Positions 51,228 to 60,156 of a DNA stretch of 64,000 bases are shown one piece after another. The DNA comes from an uncultured Muribaculaceae bacterium. GTDB lineage: Bacteria; Bacteroidota; Bacteroidia; Bacteroidales; Muribaculaceae. The DNA is taken from assembly GCA_910586995.1 (NCBI GenBank), contig CAJUKZ010000001.1, positions 372,001-436,000 of the forward strand, written 5' to 3'. The translations under genes were made by a program, and so were the position numbers. The notes beneath the pieces were generated by a model, which saw only the letters and a program-made list of their open reading frames with translations, was not told the DNA's origin and made no database searches. The first letter of the stretch is position 1. Each line of letters opens with the position of its first letter.

Positions 51228-53861
51228 TTAGAACTCCTGACCGAGTATGAAGTGGAAATGGCTGCCGCCCTTGACTCCGTATACCTTGTCGAAGCCGTAT
51301 GCCCAGTCGATACCCATCATACCCACCATCGGGAGGAAGATGCGGACACCGACACCTGCGCTTCGCTTGAGTTCGAAGGGTGCGAATTTCTTGACGTCGT
51401 TCCATGCATTACCGCCTTCCACGAAGCCCAAGGCGTAGATTGTGGTTGTGGCCTGAAGCATCAGCGGGAAGTGGAGTTCGAGTCCGAAGCGTGTGTAGGC
51501 ATAGCCGTCGGCTCCATAGGGTGTGAACTGTCCGTTGTCGTAGCCGCGCAGTGCGATTGTCTCTGTTGCGTAGGTGTATGATCCCGACATGCCGTCGCCG
51601 CCGACATAGAATGTCTCGAACGGAGACTTGAGCCACTTGTTATAGCTGCCGAGCAGACCGATATCGGCGCGGGTCATGAGCACGGGTGTGAACTTGCTGT
51701 CCATGCTTGCCAGCGGAGTGTAAGTGCGGCTCTTGAAGCGCAACTTCCAGTATTCGATCCAGTGGTAGAGTTGCTTGCGCGATTCGTCGGTTTTCTCCTT
51801 GTAGAGCTTCTCCCAGTTCTTTTTTCCGAACAGCGATGCCGGGGGAGTGAAGTGCAGGCTGAGGCTGAACGACGATCCGCTGCGTGTGTAGAGCGGGTTG
51901 TCGATCGAGTTGCGGGCGAGCGTCAGACCGAACACGAGCGCGTTGGATGTACCGTTGTTCATATAATATAGGTATTCCCAGTTCTTGAGGTAATACCAGT
52001 TGTAGCCGAATTCAGCAGTGAAAGTAAAGTAGTCGTCGGGCCAGTTGAGGCGCTTGCCGAAGCCGATGTTGACACCGAACATCTGGAGCAGTTTGTTGGG
52101 GTCGTAGGCGTTCTGGTAGCTCTGCTGATAGTAGTCGTTATAGTAGCTGTTGCCGTATCCGTATGATCCGTACCCGTAGCCGCCGTAGAGGTATGGATTG
52201 CTCCACTGCGAGTTGTAGTACGACGAGTTGACACCTGTCTGGCGGCTGTAGTAGGCCGACACGGAGAGCGAGTTGGGACGCTTGCCGCCGAACCACGGAT
52301 CAAGGAACGAGATGGAGTATGCCTGATAGTAGCGGGCGTTGGTCTGGGCGCTGATGGTGAATGTCTGGCCTTCGCCCTGGGGTATGATACCGCGGTAGGT
52401 CGATGGCTGGAAAAGGTTCTTGATCGAGAAGTTGGTGAATTTCAGGGCGAGCTTACCGATGATACCGGTCTGGCCCCAGCCCATCGAGAATTCGATCTGG
52501 TCGTTTGCCTTGCTCTCGAGATTGAATACGATGTCCACTGTACCGTTTTCTTCGTTTGGCTCAGGACGAATGTCCATATGCTCGGGATCGAAGTGTCCGG
52601 TCTGAGCTATCTCTCGTGCCGAGCGCATAAGGTCGTTCTTGCTGAACAGTTCGCCGGGCTTTACACGCAGTTCGCGGCGGATCACTTTCTCATAGAGTCG
52701 GTCGTTACCGTTGATCACCACATTGTTGATGCGAGCCTGCGGGCCTTCCATCATGCGCATCTCGAGGGTGATGGAGTCGCCGTCGATCTCACGTTCGATG
52801 GGCACGAGGTTGTAGAACAGATAGCCGCGGTCCATGTAGAGGTTCGACACAGCGTCGTCGTCTTCATTGAGGCGTTTGTTGAGGCGCTTCTGGTTGTAGA
52901 CGTCGCCGGGGCGCATGTCGAGAACTTCGCCGAGGAATTCCGAGGGATAGAGTGTGTTGCCTACCCAGTCTATGTCCTTGATGAAATATTTTTTGCCTTC
53001 GTCGAGTGTGATGTATACATCCACTGTCTTTTCATCGTATGGCACTACGCTGTCGCTCACGATCTTGGCGTCGCGGTATCCAAGCTCATTATATTTCTGG
53101 AGTATTCGGTTGAGGTCGTCGTGATATTCGCTTTCCTTGTATACCTTGGATTTGAACATCTTCCTCCAGTTGCCTTTTTCGTTGGTCTTCTTCATTGTGC
53201 CCTTGATCTTGTTGTCGGAGAGCACTTCATTGCCGTCGAGGTAGATTTTGTGTACCTTGATCTTGTCGTTTTTGTTGACCTTGATGTCCACGAACACTTC
53301 GTTGGGGGCTGATAGGTCCTCGACGAGGTCGATTTTCACCTGCACATTGCCGAAGCCCTTGTTGGCGTAGTAGTTGCGGATAATCTGCTCGGCACGATTG
53401 ACGATATTGGGCGTTATCTGGTTGCCTTTCATCAACTGTAGGCGTTCCTGCAGGTCATCGCGTTCGCCTTTCTTGATGCCCGGATATCTCACTTCCGATA
53501 TTCTCGGCTGGGTGCGCAGGTCATATATGAGCCAAACTTTGTCGCCGGCCACTTTCTCCACCTTTATGCGTGCCTGTGCGAACAGTCCCTGGCGCATGAG
53601 GCGCTTGGCGGCTGTGGTGATGTCTGATCCGGGGACTTTTATGCGGTCGCCCACCCGCAGGCCGCTGAATCCTATGATTACGAAGTCTTCATAGTTGGGA
53701 GCACCTTCCACTTTTATTCCGGCAAGTTCGTATGTGCGTGGCATACCGTTGAAAAGCACCGGAGGGTTGTAGATGGTGTCGGCGGCATTCTCTTGCGCGT
53801 TCATGGCCGGGGCTATGGAGCCAAGGATTGCAGCTATGATCAGTAGGACTTTATATCGCAT
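51228..53861 (-). CDS. bamA: Outer membrane protein assembly factor BamA
   Basis: Essential Omp85-family protein that folds and inserts beta-barrel proteins into the outer membrane. 877 residues. Signal peptide MRYKVLLIIAAILGSIAPAM; POTRA domains span about 45-460 (VDVYITLDEGKKYFIKDIDW belongs to one), and the 16-strand barrel about 470-877 ends in a C-terminal Phe. The barrel motif GGKRPNSLSVSAYYS is visible. An extra Tyr/Gly/Asn-rich loop occupies about residues 550-588, with repeats such as YGYGSYGYG. The gene lies between uppS and two skp genes, a module for envelope assembly. Confidence 0.95.
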   Translation of the reverse strand: MRYKVLLIIAAILGSIAPAMNAQENAADTIYNPPVLFNGMPRTYELAGIKVEGAPNYEDFVIIGFSGLRVGDRIKVPGSDITTAAKRLMRQGLFAQARIKVEKVAGDKVWLIYDLRTQPRISEVRYPGIKKGERDDLQERLQLMKGNQITPNIVNRAEQIIRNYYANKGFGNVQVKIDLVEDLSAPNEVFVDIKVNKNDKIKVHKIYLDGNEVLSDNKIKGTMKKTNEKGNWRKMFKSKVYKESEYHDDLNRILQKYNELGYRDAKIVSDSVVPYDEKTVDVYITLDEGKKYFIKDIDWVGNTLYPSEFLGEVLDMRPGDVYNQKRLNKRLNEDDDAVSNLYMDRGYLFYNLVPIEREIDGDSITLEMRMMEGPQARINNVVINGNDRLYEKVIRRELRVKPGELFSKNDLMRSAREIAQTGHFDPEHMDIRPEPNEENGTVDIVFNLESKANDQIEFSMGWGQTGIIGKLALKFTNFSIKNLFQPSTYRGIIPQGEGQTFTISAQTNARYYQAYSISFLDPWFGGKRPNSLSVSAYYSRQTGVNSSYYNSQWSNPYLYGGYGYGSYGYGNSYYNDYYQQSYQNAYDPNKLLQMFGVNIGFGKRLNWPDDYFTFTAEFGYNWYYLKNWEYLYYMNNGTSNALVFGLTLARNSIDNPLYTRSGSSFSLSLHFTPPASLFGKKNWEKLYKEKTDESRKQLYHWIEYWKLRFKSRTYTPLASMDSKFTPVLMTRADIGLLGSYNKWLKSPFETFYVGGDGMSGSYTYATETIALRGYDNGQFTPYGADGYAYTRFGLELHFPLMLQATTTIYALGFVEGGNAWNDVKKFAPFELKRSAGVGVRIFLPMVGMMGIDWAYGFDKVYGVKGGSHFHFILGQEF

Positions 53862-53901
53862 GATGTGAGATATGTGGATTTTTATAATTGGGTCGTATTT
53901 G

Positions 53902-54684
53902 TCAGAAATTCTGTTTGTTTTCAGCGGCGGAAGCTTCTACCTGCTCGCCTGTGAGTCCGAATCGTCTCTGCCTGCCGGAGTATGAATCCAGTGCTTTGGT
54001 GAAGTCTGCTTCGGTGAAGTCGGGCCAGAAAGTATCAGTCACGTATATTTCGCTGTATGCAATCTGCCAGAGCAGGAAGTTGGACACCCTCATGTCGCCT
54101 CCGGTGCGGATCAGAAGATCGGGATCGGGGAATTCCCGGGTGGCCATATGGGCCGATACGGTTTCCGGAGTTATGTCTTCCGGCTTTATTTCGCCCGATG
54201 CCGCACGTGTGGCGATGTCTTTTACTGCTTGAGTTATTTCCCACCTCGACGAGTAGCTGATGGCGAGGATCAGAGTCAGACCTGTGCATCCTGATGTGGC
54301 TTCCATGCATTCCTCAAGGCGTCTTAGCGGTTCGGCTGGCATCCGTGAGGTGTCTCCGATCATTCTCAGGCGCACATTGTTGCGGATAAGGTCGGGAGTC
54401 TCACGCTCGATAGCGCTTACGATCAGATGCATCAGTATCTCGACTTCAGCAGCCGGACGATTCCAGTTCTCTGTGGAGAATGTATACAGAGTGAGGTAGC
54501 CTATGCCCTGGCGGGAGGCTTCTTCGGTTATGCGGCGTACGGTCTTGACTCCCTCGGCATGTCCTGCCGATCTTTCGAGACCGCGGCTGCGCGCCCAGCG
54601 TCCGTTGCCGTCCATTATTATGGCCACATGGGCCGGACGGCGGTCGCTGTTCTGTGAAGATATGTCTGAAGTCGTGGTAGTCAC
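53902..54684 (-). CDS. uppS: Undecaprenyl (isoprenyl) diphosphate synthase
   Basis: cis-prenyltransferase that makes undecaprenyl diphosphate, the lipid carrier for peptidoglycan and surface sugars. 260 residues; catalytic Asp25 in IIMDGNGRWARSRGL, TLYTFSTENWNRPAAEV and the C-terminal RTGGDMRVSNFLLWQIAYSE are all intact. bamA starts 40 bases downstream. Confidence 0.96.
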   Translation of the reverse strand: MTTTTSDISSQNSDRRPAHVAIIMDGNGRWARSRGLERSAGHAEGVKTVRRITEEASRQGIGYLTLYTFSTENWNRPAAEVEILMHLIVSAIERETPDLIRNNVRLRMIGDTSRMPAEPLRRLEECMEATSGCTGLTLILAISYSSRWEITQAVKDIATRAASGEIKPEDITPETVSAHMATREFPDPDLLIRTGGDMRVSNFLLWQIAYSEIYVTDTFWPDFTEADFTKALDSYSGRQRRFGLTGEQVEASAAENKQNF

Positions 54685-54728
54685 TATTTATGATTGGTTC
54701 TGTATTGTTGATAGTATGGCTATGCCGC

Positions 54729-55430
54729 TCATTCCACATAGTGGCAGGTGGAGCATCGCCGGGAGAATTCATAACTGATGCCTATGGAGATCATGGACAC
54801 CCAGTCGGTATTTTTTGCGAATGAACTTTTTATGCCGTTGAGGTCCGACAGCAACTTGCCGTCGACGTGATCGCCGAACACCTTGGTCATCGTGAATTCG
54901 GCCATCAGGTTCCAGCGCGGGCGCAGTTTGTATTTTACGCCGAGTCCCAAGGGGATAGATGGGGCTACTGCGGTATTGCCGCCGCAGGATGCAAGGTTGA
55001 CACCCAATCCGGCCACGATATACGGAGTCCATTTGCGCAGTTTCTTGTATGTCTCACCAATGCCGTAGGCGAAGAAATTGAATTCGTACCGCACCGACAG
55101 GTCGAAGTTGCTGGCCGTGAATTCATATTGTGCGCCTTCGGGAAGTGCGTTGTCGGTGTCAGCGGTGTTTCCGCTCAACGACGCTCCCGACAGAACGGCT
55201 CTGAAAGCCATCCTTGAGTTCGGCATGTAGCGCATCGACAGTTGTCCCCCGAATCCGATATGCTTCATCAGGTTTGTGTTGGCGTCGCCTGCATAACCGC
55301 TCATCCCGAGGTTTACACCGATGTCGTAGCGGTATGAGTCGTCGTCGACATTCTGCGCTACGGCCGAAACCGTGCCGTAGAGGCACAGCAACGTGGCTGT
55401 GATTATGCTTATAAGTCGGGATCTGGTCAT
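54729..55430 (-). CDS. DUF6089-like outer membrane beta-barrel protein
   Basis: A 233-residue protein with signal peptide MTRSRLISIITATLLCLYGT, cleavage near AVAQN, then alternating beta strands typical of an eight-strand porin-like barrel (YRYDIGVNLGMSGYAGDAN, PYIVAGLGVNLAS, RWNLMAEFTMTKVFGD). The barrel appears to finish at SIGISYEF; eleven more residues with a Cys-X2-Cys pair (RRCSTCHYVE) follow, which is unusual for a barrel end. It sits 44 bases before uppS. Function unknown. Confidence 0.8.
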   Translation of the reverse strand: MTRSRLISIITATLLCLYGTVSAVAQNVDDDSYRYDIGVNLGMSGYAGDANTNLMKHIGFGGQLSMRYMPNSRMAFRAVLSGASLSGNTADTDNALPEGAQYEFTASNFDLSVRYEFNFFAYGIGETYKKLRKWTPYIVAGLGVNLASCGGNTAVAPSIPLGLGVKYKLRPRWNLMAEFTMTKVFGDHVDGKLLSDLNGIKSSFAKNTDWVSMISIGISYEFSRRCSTCHYVE

Positions 55431-55457
55431 CGGTTATCGGTCCGTTGTGCTGATCGC

Positions 55458-56984
55458 TTATTGCAGTGGTTTGAATGTGAGTCGGTTCAATACGCCTCTC
55501 CAGACGTTGGTCTGTAGTTTTTCGGCCTCGTCGTAGCCGCCGAACAGGTATATGAAGGGGCATTCCCATGATTCAATGGGGCGTATTGCTCTCGACGAGG
55601 TGTTGCGCCTGGCAAGTGTATAGTAGGGAGGAAGCTTGCGGGAGGGGAAGGTTATCCAACCGTCGCTGTTGACTGAGCGAGAATGCAGTGTGGACTCGAA
55701 TACGAGTGCCTGGGCGTCGGTCACGAGCGGGAAGCCTTCGGGTAGTTGCATCAGAGTGGAGCATTCGCGCCAGGTGAGACCCATGTTGTACGAAATGTAG
55801 CTCTTTTCGTTCATCTCTCCCTTGTCGGTACGTCCGCCGAGTGCTATCAGTACCTGGTATCCGGTCACGCTCCAGTTGAGGGTGTTGGTGATGAACGACT
55901 GGTAGGGGAAAAGCGTTATGCCGGCCATGCCTGAAGGGAGGGGCGTTGTGGATATTTTGATCCATACCTTGCCGTCGTATCCCCATGTGGAGTCCACGTA
56001 GTTGCCATCGGCATCAATGCCTCCGAGTATGTAAAGCTGCGGATTGTCGCCCCACTGTGTGTCGAATGTCACAGGCTGCGAGGCATCTTTGACAGGGAAT
56101 CCTGCTTTCACGGCTGTCTCTGTTGAGGCCGGATATGTGACGTGCTTGTATGTGCTGCCGTCAGACTTGAGTCCAAGCAGTGTGGAGCCATATCCGCCGA
56201 TGATGTTGCTCCATGTCTCGCCTGTGGCTGTCCACGACAAGCCGTCGGTAGAGGAGTACAGTTTTCCGTCGGTCGATAGAATATACATTGCGTTGGTCGT
56301 GGAGGCCAGAGTATTGACATCCGGTGTGAATCCGAAGTTTACTGTAGACTTCTCCCAGGAGTCTTTATCGACGGGAGTTGCGGTAGATGCCATGCAGTAC
56401 GATCCGGCTGCGGCTGTCAGGCAATATGCTTTTGAGTCAAGACGTATGGCGCGCTGTGCGTCGGGTGTGTTCAGGTTGGTTGGAAGCGCTGAATATGCCA
56501 TATCTGTCCAGCACAGAGAGTCTGGCTTCATCTTATGCACGTTCACCTTTATAGTGTAGGTGCGCTCTGCATCGCCGTTGCCGGATACGATCAGGAATTT
56601 TACAGGTCCATGCGAGAAGTCGACAGAATCGGTCGAGCTGGTAAGGTAGTCTATCACCGAGTCGGTCTGTCCGGGGCGCGGGAAAGAAATCTCGGCGCGG
56701 GAGGCCGCGGAGTGGGTTATCTTGGGCACGAGACGGTCGATGCGAGTGCCGTAAGGCAGCGAGTCTGCATTGAATATCTGTGCGGTCTTGAGGTCGATGG
56801 AGAAGAATACCGAGTCCAGGGACACCAGCACAGAATCGTCCTGCGAGAGATAGAAGTCTGTGACCTGTGTGGAGTTGGACAGGATGGATTCTGTGTATAT
56901 TTCGGAGTTGCTGTCGGAATTGCATCCGAAAATGCCTGAGAGGAGTCCGATAGTTCCGATCGTGATTGCAAGTTTCTTAAACAT
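55458..56984 (-). CDS. DUF6242-like lipoprotein with propeller-type repeats
   Basis: A 508-residue lipoprotein. The frame opens further upstream (57044), but MFKKLAITIGTIGLLSGIFG followed by the lipobox Cys is a clear signal start at 56984. An Ig-like N-terminal part (about 30-155) precedes repeated segments with W/G/Y pairs such as LYSSTDGLSWTATG, LYILGGIDADGNY and LIALGGRTDKGEM, which resemble kelch or sialidase-type propeller blades. Such proteins are common and uncharacterised in Bacteroidales. A strong promoter lies just upstream, so this gene probably leads the DUF6089-uppS-bamA-skp transcript. Confidence 0.75.
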   Translation of the reverse strand: MFKKLAITIGTIGLLSGIFGCNSDSNSEIYTESILSNSTQVTDFYLSQDDSVLVSLDSVFFSIDLKTAQIFNADSLPYGTRIDRLVPKITHSAASRAEISFPRPGQTDSVIDYLTSSTDSVDFSHGPVKFLIVSGNGDAERTYTIKVNVHKMKPDSLCWTDMAYSALPTNLNTPDAQRAIRLDSKAYCLTAAAGSYCMASTATPVDKDSWEKSTVNFGFTPDVNTLASTTNAMYILSTDGKLYSSTDGLSWTATGETWSNIIGGYGSTLLGLKSDGSTYKHVTYPASTETAVKAGFPVKDASQPVTFDTQWGDNPQLYILGGIDADGNYVDSTWGYDGKVWIKISTTPLPSGMAGITLFPYQSFITNTLNWSVTGYQVLIALGGRTDKGEMNEKSYISYNMGLTWRECSTLMQLPEGFPLVTDAQALVFESTLHSRSVNSDGWITFPSRKLPPYYTLARRNTSSRAIRPIESWECPFIYLFGGYDEAEKLQTNVWRGVLNRLTFKPLQ

Positions 56985-57057
56985 GTGTTGCGTCTGTGAG
57001 CTTGTAAGAGCATATTGTATGGTGCATAGCCGGGGGCTGCACACCTATTTCAAACCG

Positions 57058-57089
57058 CAAAGTTAAAACTTCGTGGTTTAATCGGCAAA
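57058..57089 (-). promoter_or_regulatory. Promoter of the envelope-biogenesis operon
   Basis: On the minus strand, TTTG (plus 57086-57089) and TAACTTTG (plus 57058-57065) match both elements with an exact 20-base spacer. It lies 74 bases before the lipoprotein start and just after the ribD stop. Confidence 0.85.
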
Positions 57090-57123
57090 GAGTTATGGAC
57101 ATTTAGGCCAAAAACGCCGATTT

Positions 57124-58206
57124 TTATAGGTTTTTAACGTGATTCTGAGATGCGTTTGCAAAGATTTGTATAATATTACCATCAATGACGCGCACGCTCG
57201 CCGGAGGTGCGGACAAGCGGGGTGCGTATATCGCATCGTGGCATGCAGCGGTCATCAACGGGTTTGTCTCCACACGCGCTTCATCCCATAATCCCTGGTC
57301 TATAAACGTATTCAGAAGTTCTGAGCCGCCTTCCACCATTACTGATATTATGCCTCGGTCGTAGAGGTTGCGGAGCAGTTTAGGCAGGCCTTCATCTTCG
57401 GGCCATTCTATGGTAGCGAGATTGTCGGGAAGATCGGTGCGCCCGGTATTGCCGCCGACATACAGGGCTTCGCTGAAGCCCTCGTCGCGGAAGAATAGCG
57501 AAGTGGCCGGTATACGTCCGCGCCTGTCGATGGTGATGCGCATAGGAGTGCGTCCCAAGGGCCACAGGCGCGAGTCGAGGCGTGGATTGTCGGCCAGTAT
57601 TGTGCCGGACCCTGCGAGGATTGCCTGATAGGTGCTGCGTATGCGGTGTACTTCCATGCTGGATGCCTTGTTGGAGATGCAGAGTCTGCGGCCTTTTATT
57701 CCTATGATGCCATCTGAGGTCTGCGCCCACTTCAGCAGGATATATGGCCGCTTCAGGGTGTGTGCCGTGAAGAATCTGACATTCAGTTTGCGGCATTCAT
57801 CCTCGAGTATTCCGCATGTGACCTCCCTGCCGGCTTCGCGCAGCATGGCTATTCCCCGTCCGCTAACCTTTGCAAACGGGTCGCCGCAGCCGATCACCAC
57901 CCGGGGAATTCCGGTGTCGATAATCAGCTTGGCGCAAGGTGGCGTCTTACCATAATGGGCGCAAGGTTCGAGGGTTACGTAGATGGTGGATTCACTCAGC
58001 AGATGCTGGTCTGCCGCTGCCACAGAAGCAATGGCATTGACTTCCGCATGACCTTCGCCATAACGTCTGTGCCATCCTTCGCCTATGATTCTACCTGAGG
58101 GATCTGCGATCACAGCCCCTACCATCGGATTGCTCCACACCGTGCCTTCGCCGAGCCGGGCGAGTGCCAGCGCGCGCCGCATGTATCGTATGTCTGTATC
58201 TTGCAT
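57124..58206 (-). CDS. ribD: Bifunctional riboflavin biosynthesis protein RibD
   Basis: Two-step enzyme of riboflavin synthesis: N-terminal deaminase and C-terminal reductase. The deaminase zinc ligands are in GEGHAEVNAI (His53, Glu55) and EPCAHYGKTPPCAKL (Cys82, Cys91); the reductase half (about 150-360) has KWAQTSDGIIGIKGRRLCIS and MVEGGSELLNTFIDQGLWDE. The frame opens at 58230, but the -7 box at 58228-58235 overlaps that start, so the ATG at 58206 (MQDTDIRYMRRAL) is chosen, giving 360 residues and a leader of about 15 nt. The other rib genes are not nearby. Confidence 0.94.
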   Translation of the reverse strand: MQDTDIRYMRRALALARLGEGTVWSNPMVGAVIADPSGRIIGEGWHRRYGEGHAEVNAIASVAAADQHLLSESTIYVTLEPCAHYGKTPPCAKLIIDTGIPRVVIGCGDPFAKVSGRGIAMLREAGREVTCGILEDECRKLNVRFFTAHTLKRPYILLKWAQTSDGIIGIKGRRLCISNKASSMEVHRIRSTYQAILAGSGTILADNPRLDSRLWPLGRTPMRITIDRRGRIPATSLFFRDEGFSEALYVGGNTGRTDLPDNLATIEWPEDEGLPKLLRNLYDRGIISVMVEGGSELLNTFIDQGLWDEARVETNPLMTAACHDAIYAPRLSAPPASVRVIDGNIIQIFANASQNHVKNL

Positions 58207-58227
58207 CTCTGAAATTTTCTGCATATG

Positions 58228-58235
58228 CAAAGATA
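58228..58235 (-). promoter_or_regulatory. -7 box for ribD
   Basis: CAAAGATA on the plus strand reads TATCTTTG on the minus strand, a perfect TAnnTTTG. It sets the ribD start downstream of 58224. The -33 element is not clear. Confidence 0.55.
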
Positions 58236-58336
58236 AAGATTTTTGTGGGAAGTAGGTCGTTGTGCCGCGACAATTGTATTAATTTGACATTAGACACCTC
58301 GAAATATCACTTTATGGATATAAAACGTGTAGTTGT

Positions 58337-58418
58337 GGCATTTTTAACTAAAAATGTTTTTTTTGAATATCTAAAGTATCGCTTTTTTGAGTATTTTCGG
58401 ACAAAATTAAAAAATGCC
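58337..58418. repeat. Inverted repeat in an AT-rich gap
   Basis: GGCATTTTTAA (58337-58347) and TTAAAAAATGCC (58407-58418) form an 11-bp inverted repeat with one extra A, enclosing 59 AT-rich bases. A minus-strand TAATTTTG (-7 box, plus 58402-58409) overlaps the right arm. The gap separates divergent ribD and a small membrane protein gene. Confidence 0.5.
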
Positions 58419-58481
58419 GTATGAGATTGCGGATAATTCCATATAATCATCCGGACGATATCACCAATTAATAATTATACT

Positions 58482-58976
58482 ATGACAAATTCTTGTAAAA
58501 CGACCCGGTGTGCATTTCTTGCCTATGGTCTTCCTTTTCTGACGTTCGTGGCGTTGCACATGATGACTGCGCTTTTCAGAATGGAGAACTTCAACTATGG
58601 CATAGTCAATAGTCTTGCTCTCTGCGAATTGGTGGCGGCTACGGCTTTCTTTATTGTTGCCTGCAGGTTTACAGAAGCGGCCCGTGCCAGCTCATGTAAG
58701 TCAAACAAATGGCTGCTGCTCGTGTCCATGATTTTAGGGTGCATCCTGCTTGAAATGTGTGTGGTTGTTCCGGGCAATCTTTCTTCAATGCCGCTGAAGT
58801 ATTTCTGGGTGCTTGAGAAGTTGATGTGGTCTGTCTTTATCGTGGCAGGCTTTGCCTATGCTTATGTAGCCAAGGCTTATAAGACTATCTACATTGTAGT
58901 ATACGTGCTGTTTGCTTTTTGGGCTATGTATCTCTTCGGATATTACGAAAATTTCTCTCCTGCAGCTGGTTTCTAA
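58482..58976 (+). CDS. Hypothetical four-helix membrane protein
   Basis: Not recognised. 164 residues with four strongly hydrophobic segments (about 11-30, 43-62, 75-95 and 105-150, the last probably two closely packed helices) and short loops. Cysteines are frequent in the first half (CKTTRC, CELVA, ACRF, SSCK). It is isolated: AT-rich sequence upstream and a terminator directly after. Function unknown. Confidence 0.65.
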   Translation: MTNSCKTTRCAFLAYGLPFLTFVALHMMTALFRMENFNYGIVNSLALCELVAATAFFIVACRFTEAARASSCKSNKWLLLVSMILGCILLEMCVVVPGNLSSMPLKYFWVLEKLMWSVFIVAGFAYAYVAKAYKTIYIVVYVLFAFWAMYLFGYYENFSPAAGF

Positions 58977-59006
58977 GGCTGATTGTGCTTTAGAATCCTT
59001 ATAATG

Positions 59007-59050
59007 ATCCTCCCTGCGCGTCTCACACAGACAGCGGGGAGGATTTGTTT
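59007..59050 (+). terminator. Terminator after the small membrane protein gene
   Basis: ATCCTCCC (59007-59014) pairs with GGGAGGAT (59037-59044), with a further inner stem GTCT/AGAC, and TTGTTT follows. Confidence 0.8.
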
Positions 59051-59061
59051 ATGGCGAAAGA

Positions 59062-59093
59062 ATTGCATATTCGGCAGATTTGGTTTATCTTTG
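59062..59093 (+). promoter_or_regulatory. Promoter of the lplA-glycine cleavage operon
   Basis: ATTG at 59062-59065 (three of four -33 bases) and TATCTTTG at 59086-59093 are separated by 20 bases. Start near 59100 gives a leader of about 40 nt. No glycine riboswitch-like fold is evident in that short leader. Confidence 0.7.
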
Positions 59094-59139
59094 ATACCTC
59101 AACAGACAACCCGACAATCCAAGTCATTTCTACAGTACT

Positions 59140-60147
59140 ATGAAGTTGCTCAAGCTGCCATCCGGATTCGCTCATCAGGAGCGACTCGCTTTCTATCTGG
59201 CGATGGAGGAGTGGGCTGCGCGGACGCTTGCCGCAGAGGACTGGTTTTTCACTTGGCGCGTGTCCCCTACGGTTATAATTGGCCGTAATCAGCAGATAGA
59301 TGTGGAGGTGGATCTCGACTATTGCCGCCAGCGGGGCATTGACCTATGCCGCAGGCGCAGTGGAGGTGGCTGTGTCTATGCCAACAAAGACAATATCATG
59401 ATGTCGTGCATAATCACCGATGCGCGTGATGTGGCTACGGTATTCGCTGCCTTTTCGGCCCGTGTGGCAGATATGCTGCGTCGGTTGGGTCTGCCAGCCG
59501 AGGTGACAGGCCGTAACGATGTCACAATAGGAGGCCGCAAGGTTTCGGGTGGCGCTTTTTATCGTGTCGGCGACCGCAACATCGCACACAGCACAATGCT
59601 TTTCTCCACAGATATGGCCGATATGTTGCGTGCCATCACACCGTCCAGATCGAAACTGGAGTCCAAGCAGGTGAAGTCTGTGGAATCTCGCCTCACTACC
59701 ATATCCGAGCATATTCCGCAGCTTTCGATAGAGAGTTTCAACCGTCATATAGAAAGCACGATGGCAACCGGCGGATCATATACTCTCAGCGAAAGCGATA
59801 TTGCTGAGGTGCGTAGTATCGAGAATGCATATTATGCCGATGAATGGCTCTACGGCACACGCAGAGGCGTGACGACCAAATCCCGGAAGCGGATCGAGGG
59901 AGTAGGGGAAATCGCCGTCGGTGTGAGTCTTGAAAGAGATTCCGGTAGGGTGCGCGACATCGGCCTGCAAGGCGACTTTTTTGCTCTCACCGACATTGAT
60001 GCCGCACTGTTGAGCCATCTTCGGGGCGTGGACTTCTCACGCGAGGCATTTGCAGAGGTTCTGCGTGTCCACAATCCGGGCAGGGCTGTGGCCAACCTCA
60101 CTGCCGGGGATCTTCTGGATGTAATCTTTGAAAATCAGATAACTTAA
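59140..60147 (+). CDS. lplA: Lipoate-protein ligase
   Basis: Attaches lipoate, via lipoyl-AMP, to lysines of lipoyl-domain proteins such as GcvH. 335 residues: catalytic domain with RVSPTVIIGRNQQIDVEVD, the RRRSGGGCVYANKDNIMMS motif and the binding-lysine region GRNDVTIGGRKVSGGAFYR (about 125-145), then a C-terminal accessory domain (about 240-335), so it has the two-domain LplA plan. It is 9 bases before gcvT; GcvH, its likely substrate, is encoded two genes on. Confidence 0.93.
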   Translation: MKLLKLPSGFAHQERLAFYLAMEEWAARTLAAEDWFFTWRVSPTVIIGRNQQIDVEVDLDYCRQRGIDLCRRRSGGGCVYANKDNIMMSCIITDARDVATVFAAFSARVADMLRRLGLPAEVTGRNDVTIGGRKVSGGAFYRVGDRNIAHSTMLFSTDMADMLRAITPSRSKLESKQVKSVESRLTTISEHIPQLSIESFNRHIESTMATGGSYTLSESDIAEVRSIENAYYADEWLYGTRRGVTTKSRKRIEGVGEIAVGVSLERDSGRVRDIGLQGDFFALTDIDAALLSHLRGVDFSREAFAEVLRVHNPGRAVANLTAGDLLDVIFENQIT

Positions 60148-60156
60148 CAATCTACC

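Noticed and set aside
58164..58424. An 86-codon frame across the ribD-membrane protein gap
   Set aside because: It overlaps the ribD start and promoter, and the rest is AT-rich low-complexity sequence; not a convincing gene.
59094..59139. Glycine riboswitch ahead of the glycine cleavage genes
   Set aside because: The leader is only about 40 nt and no aptamer-like fold is visible.
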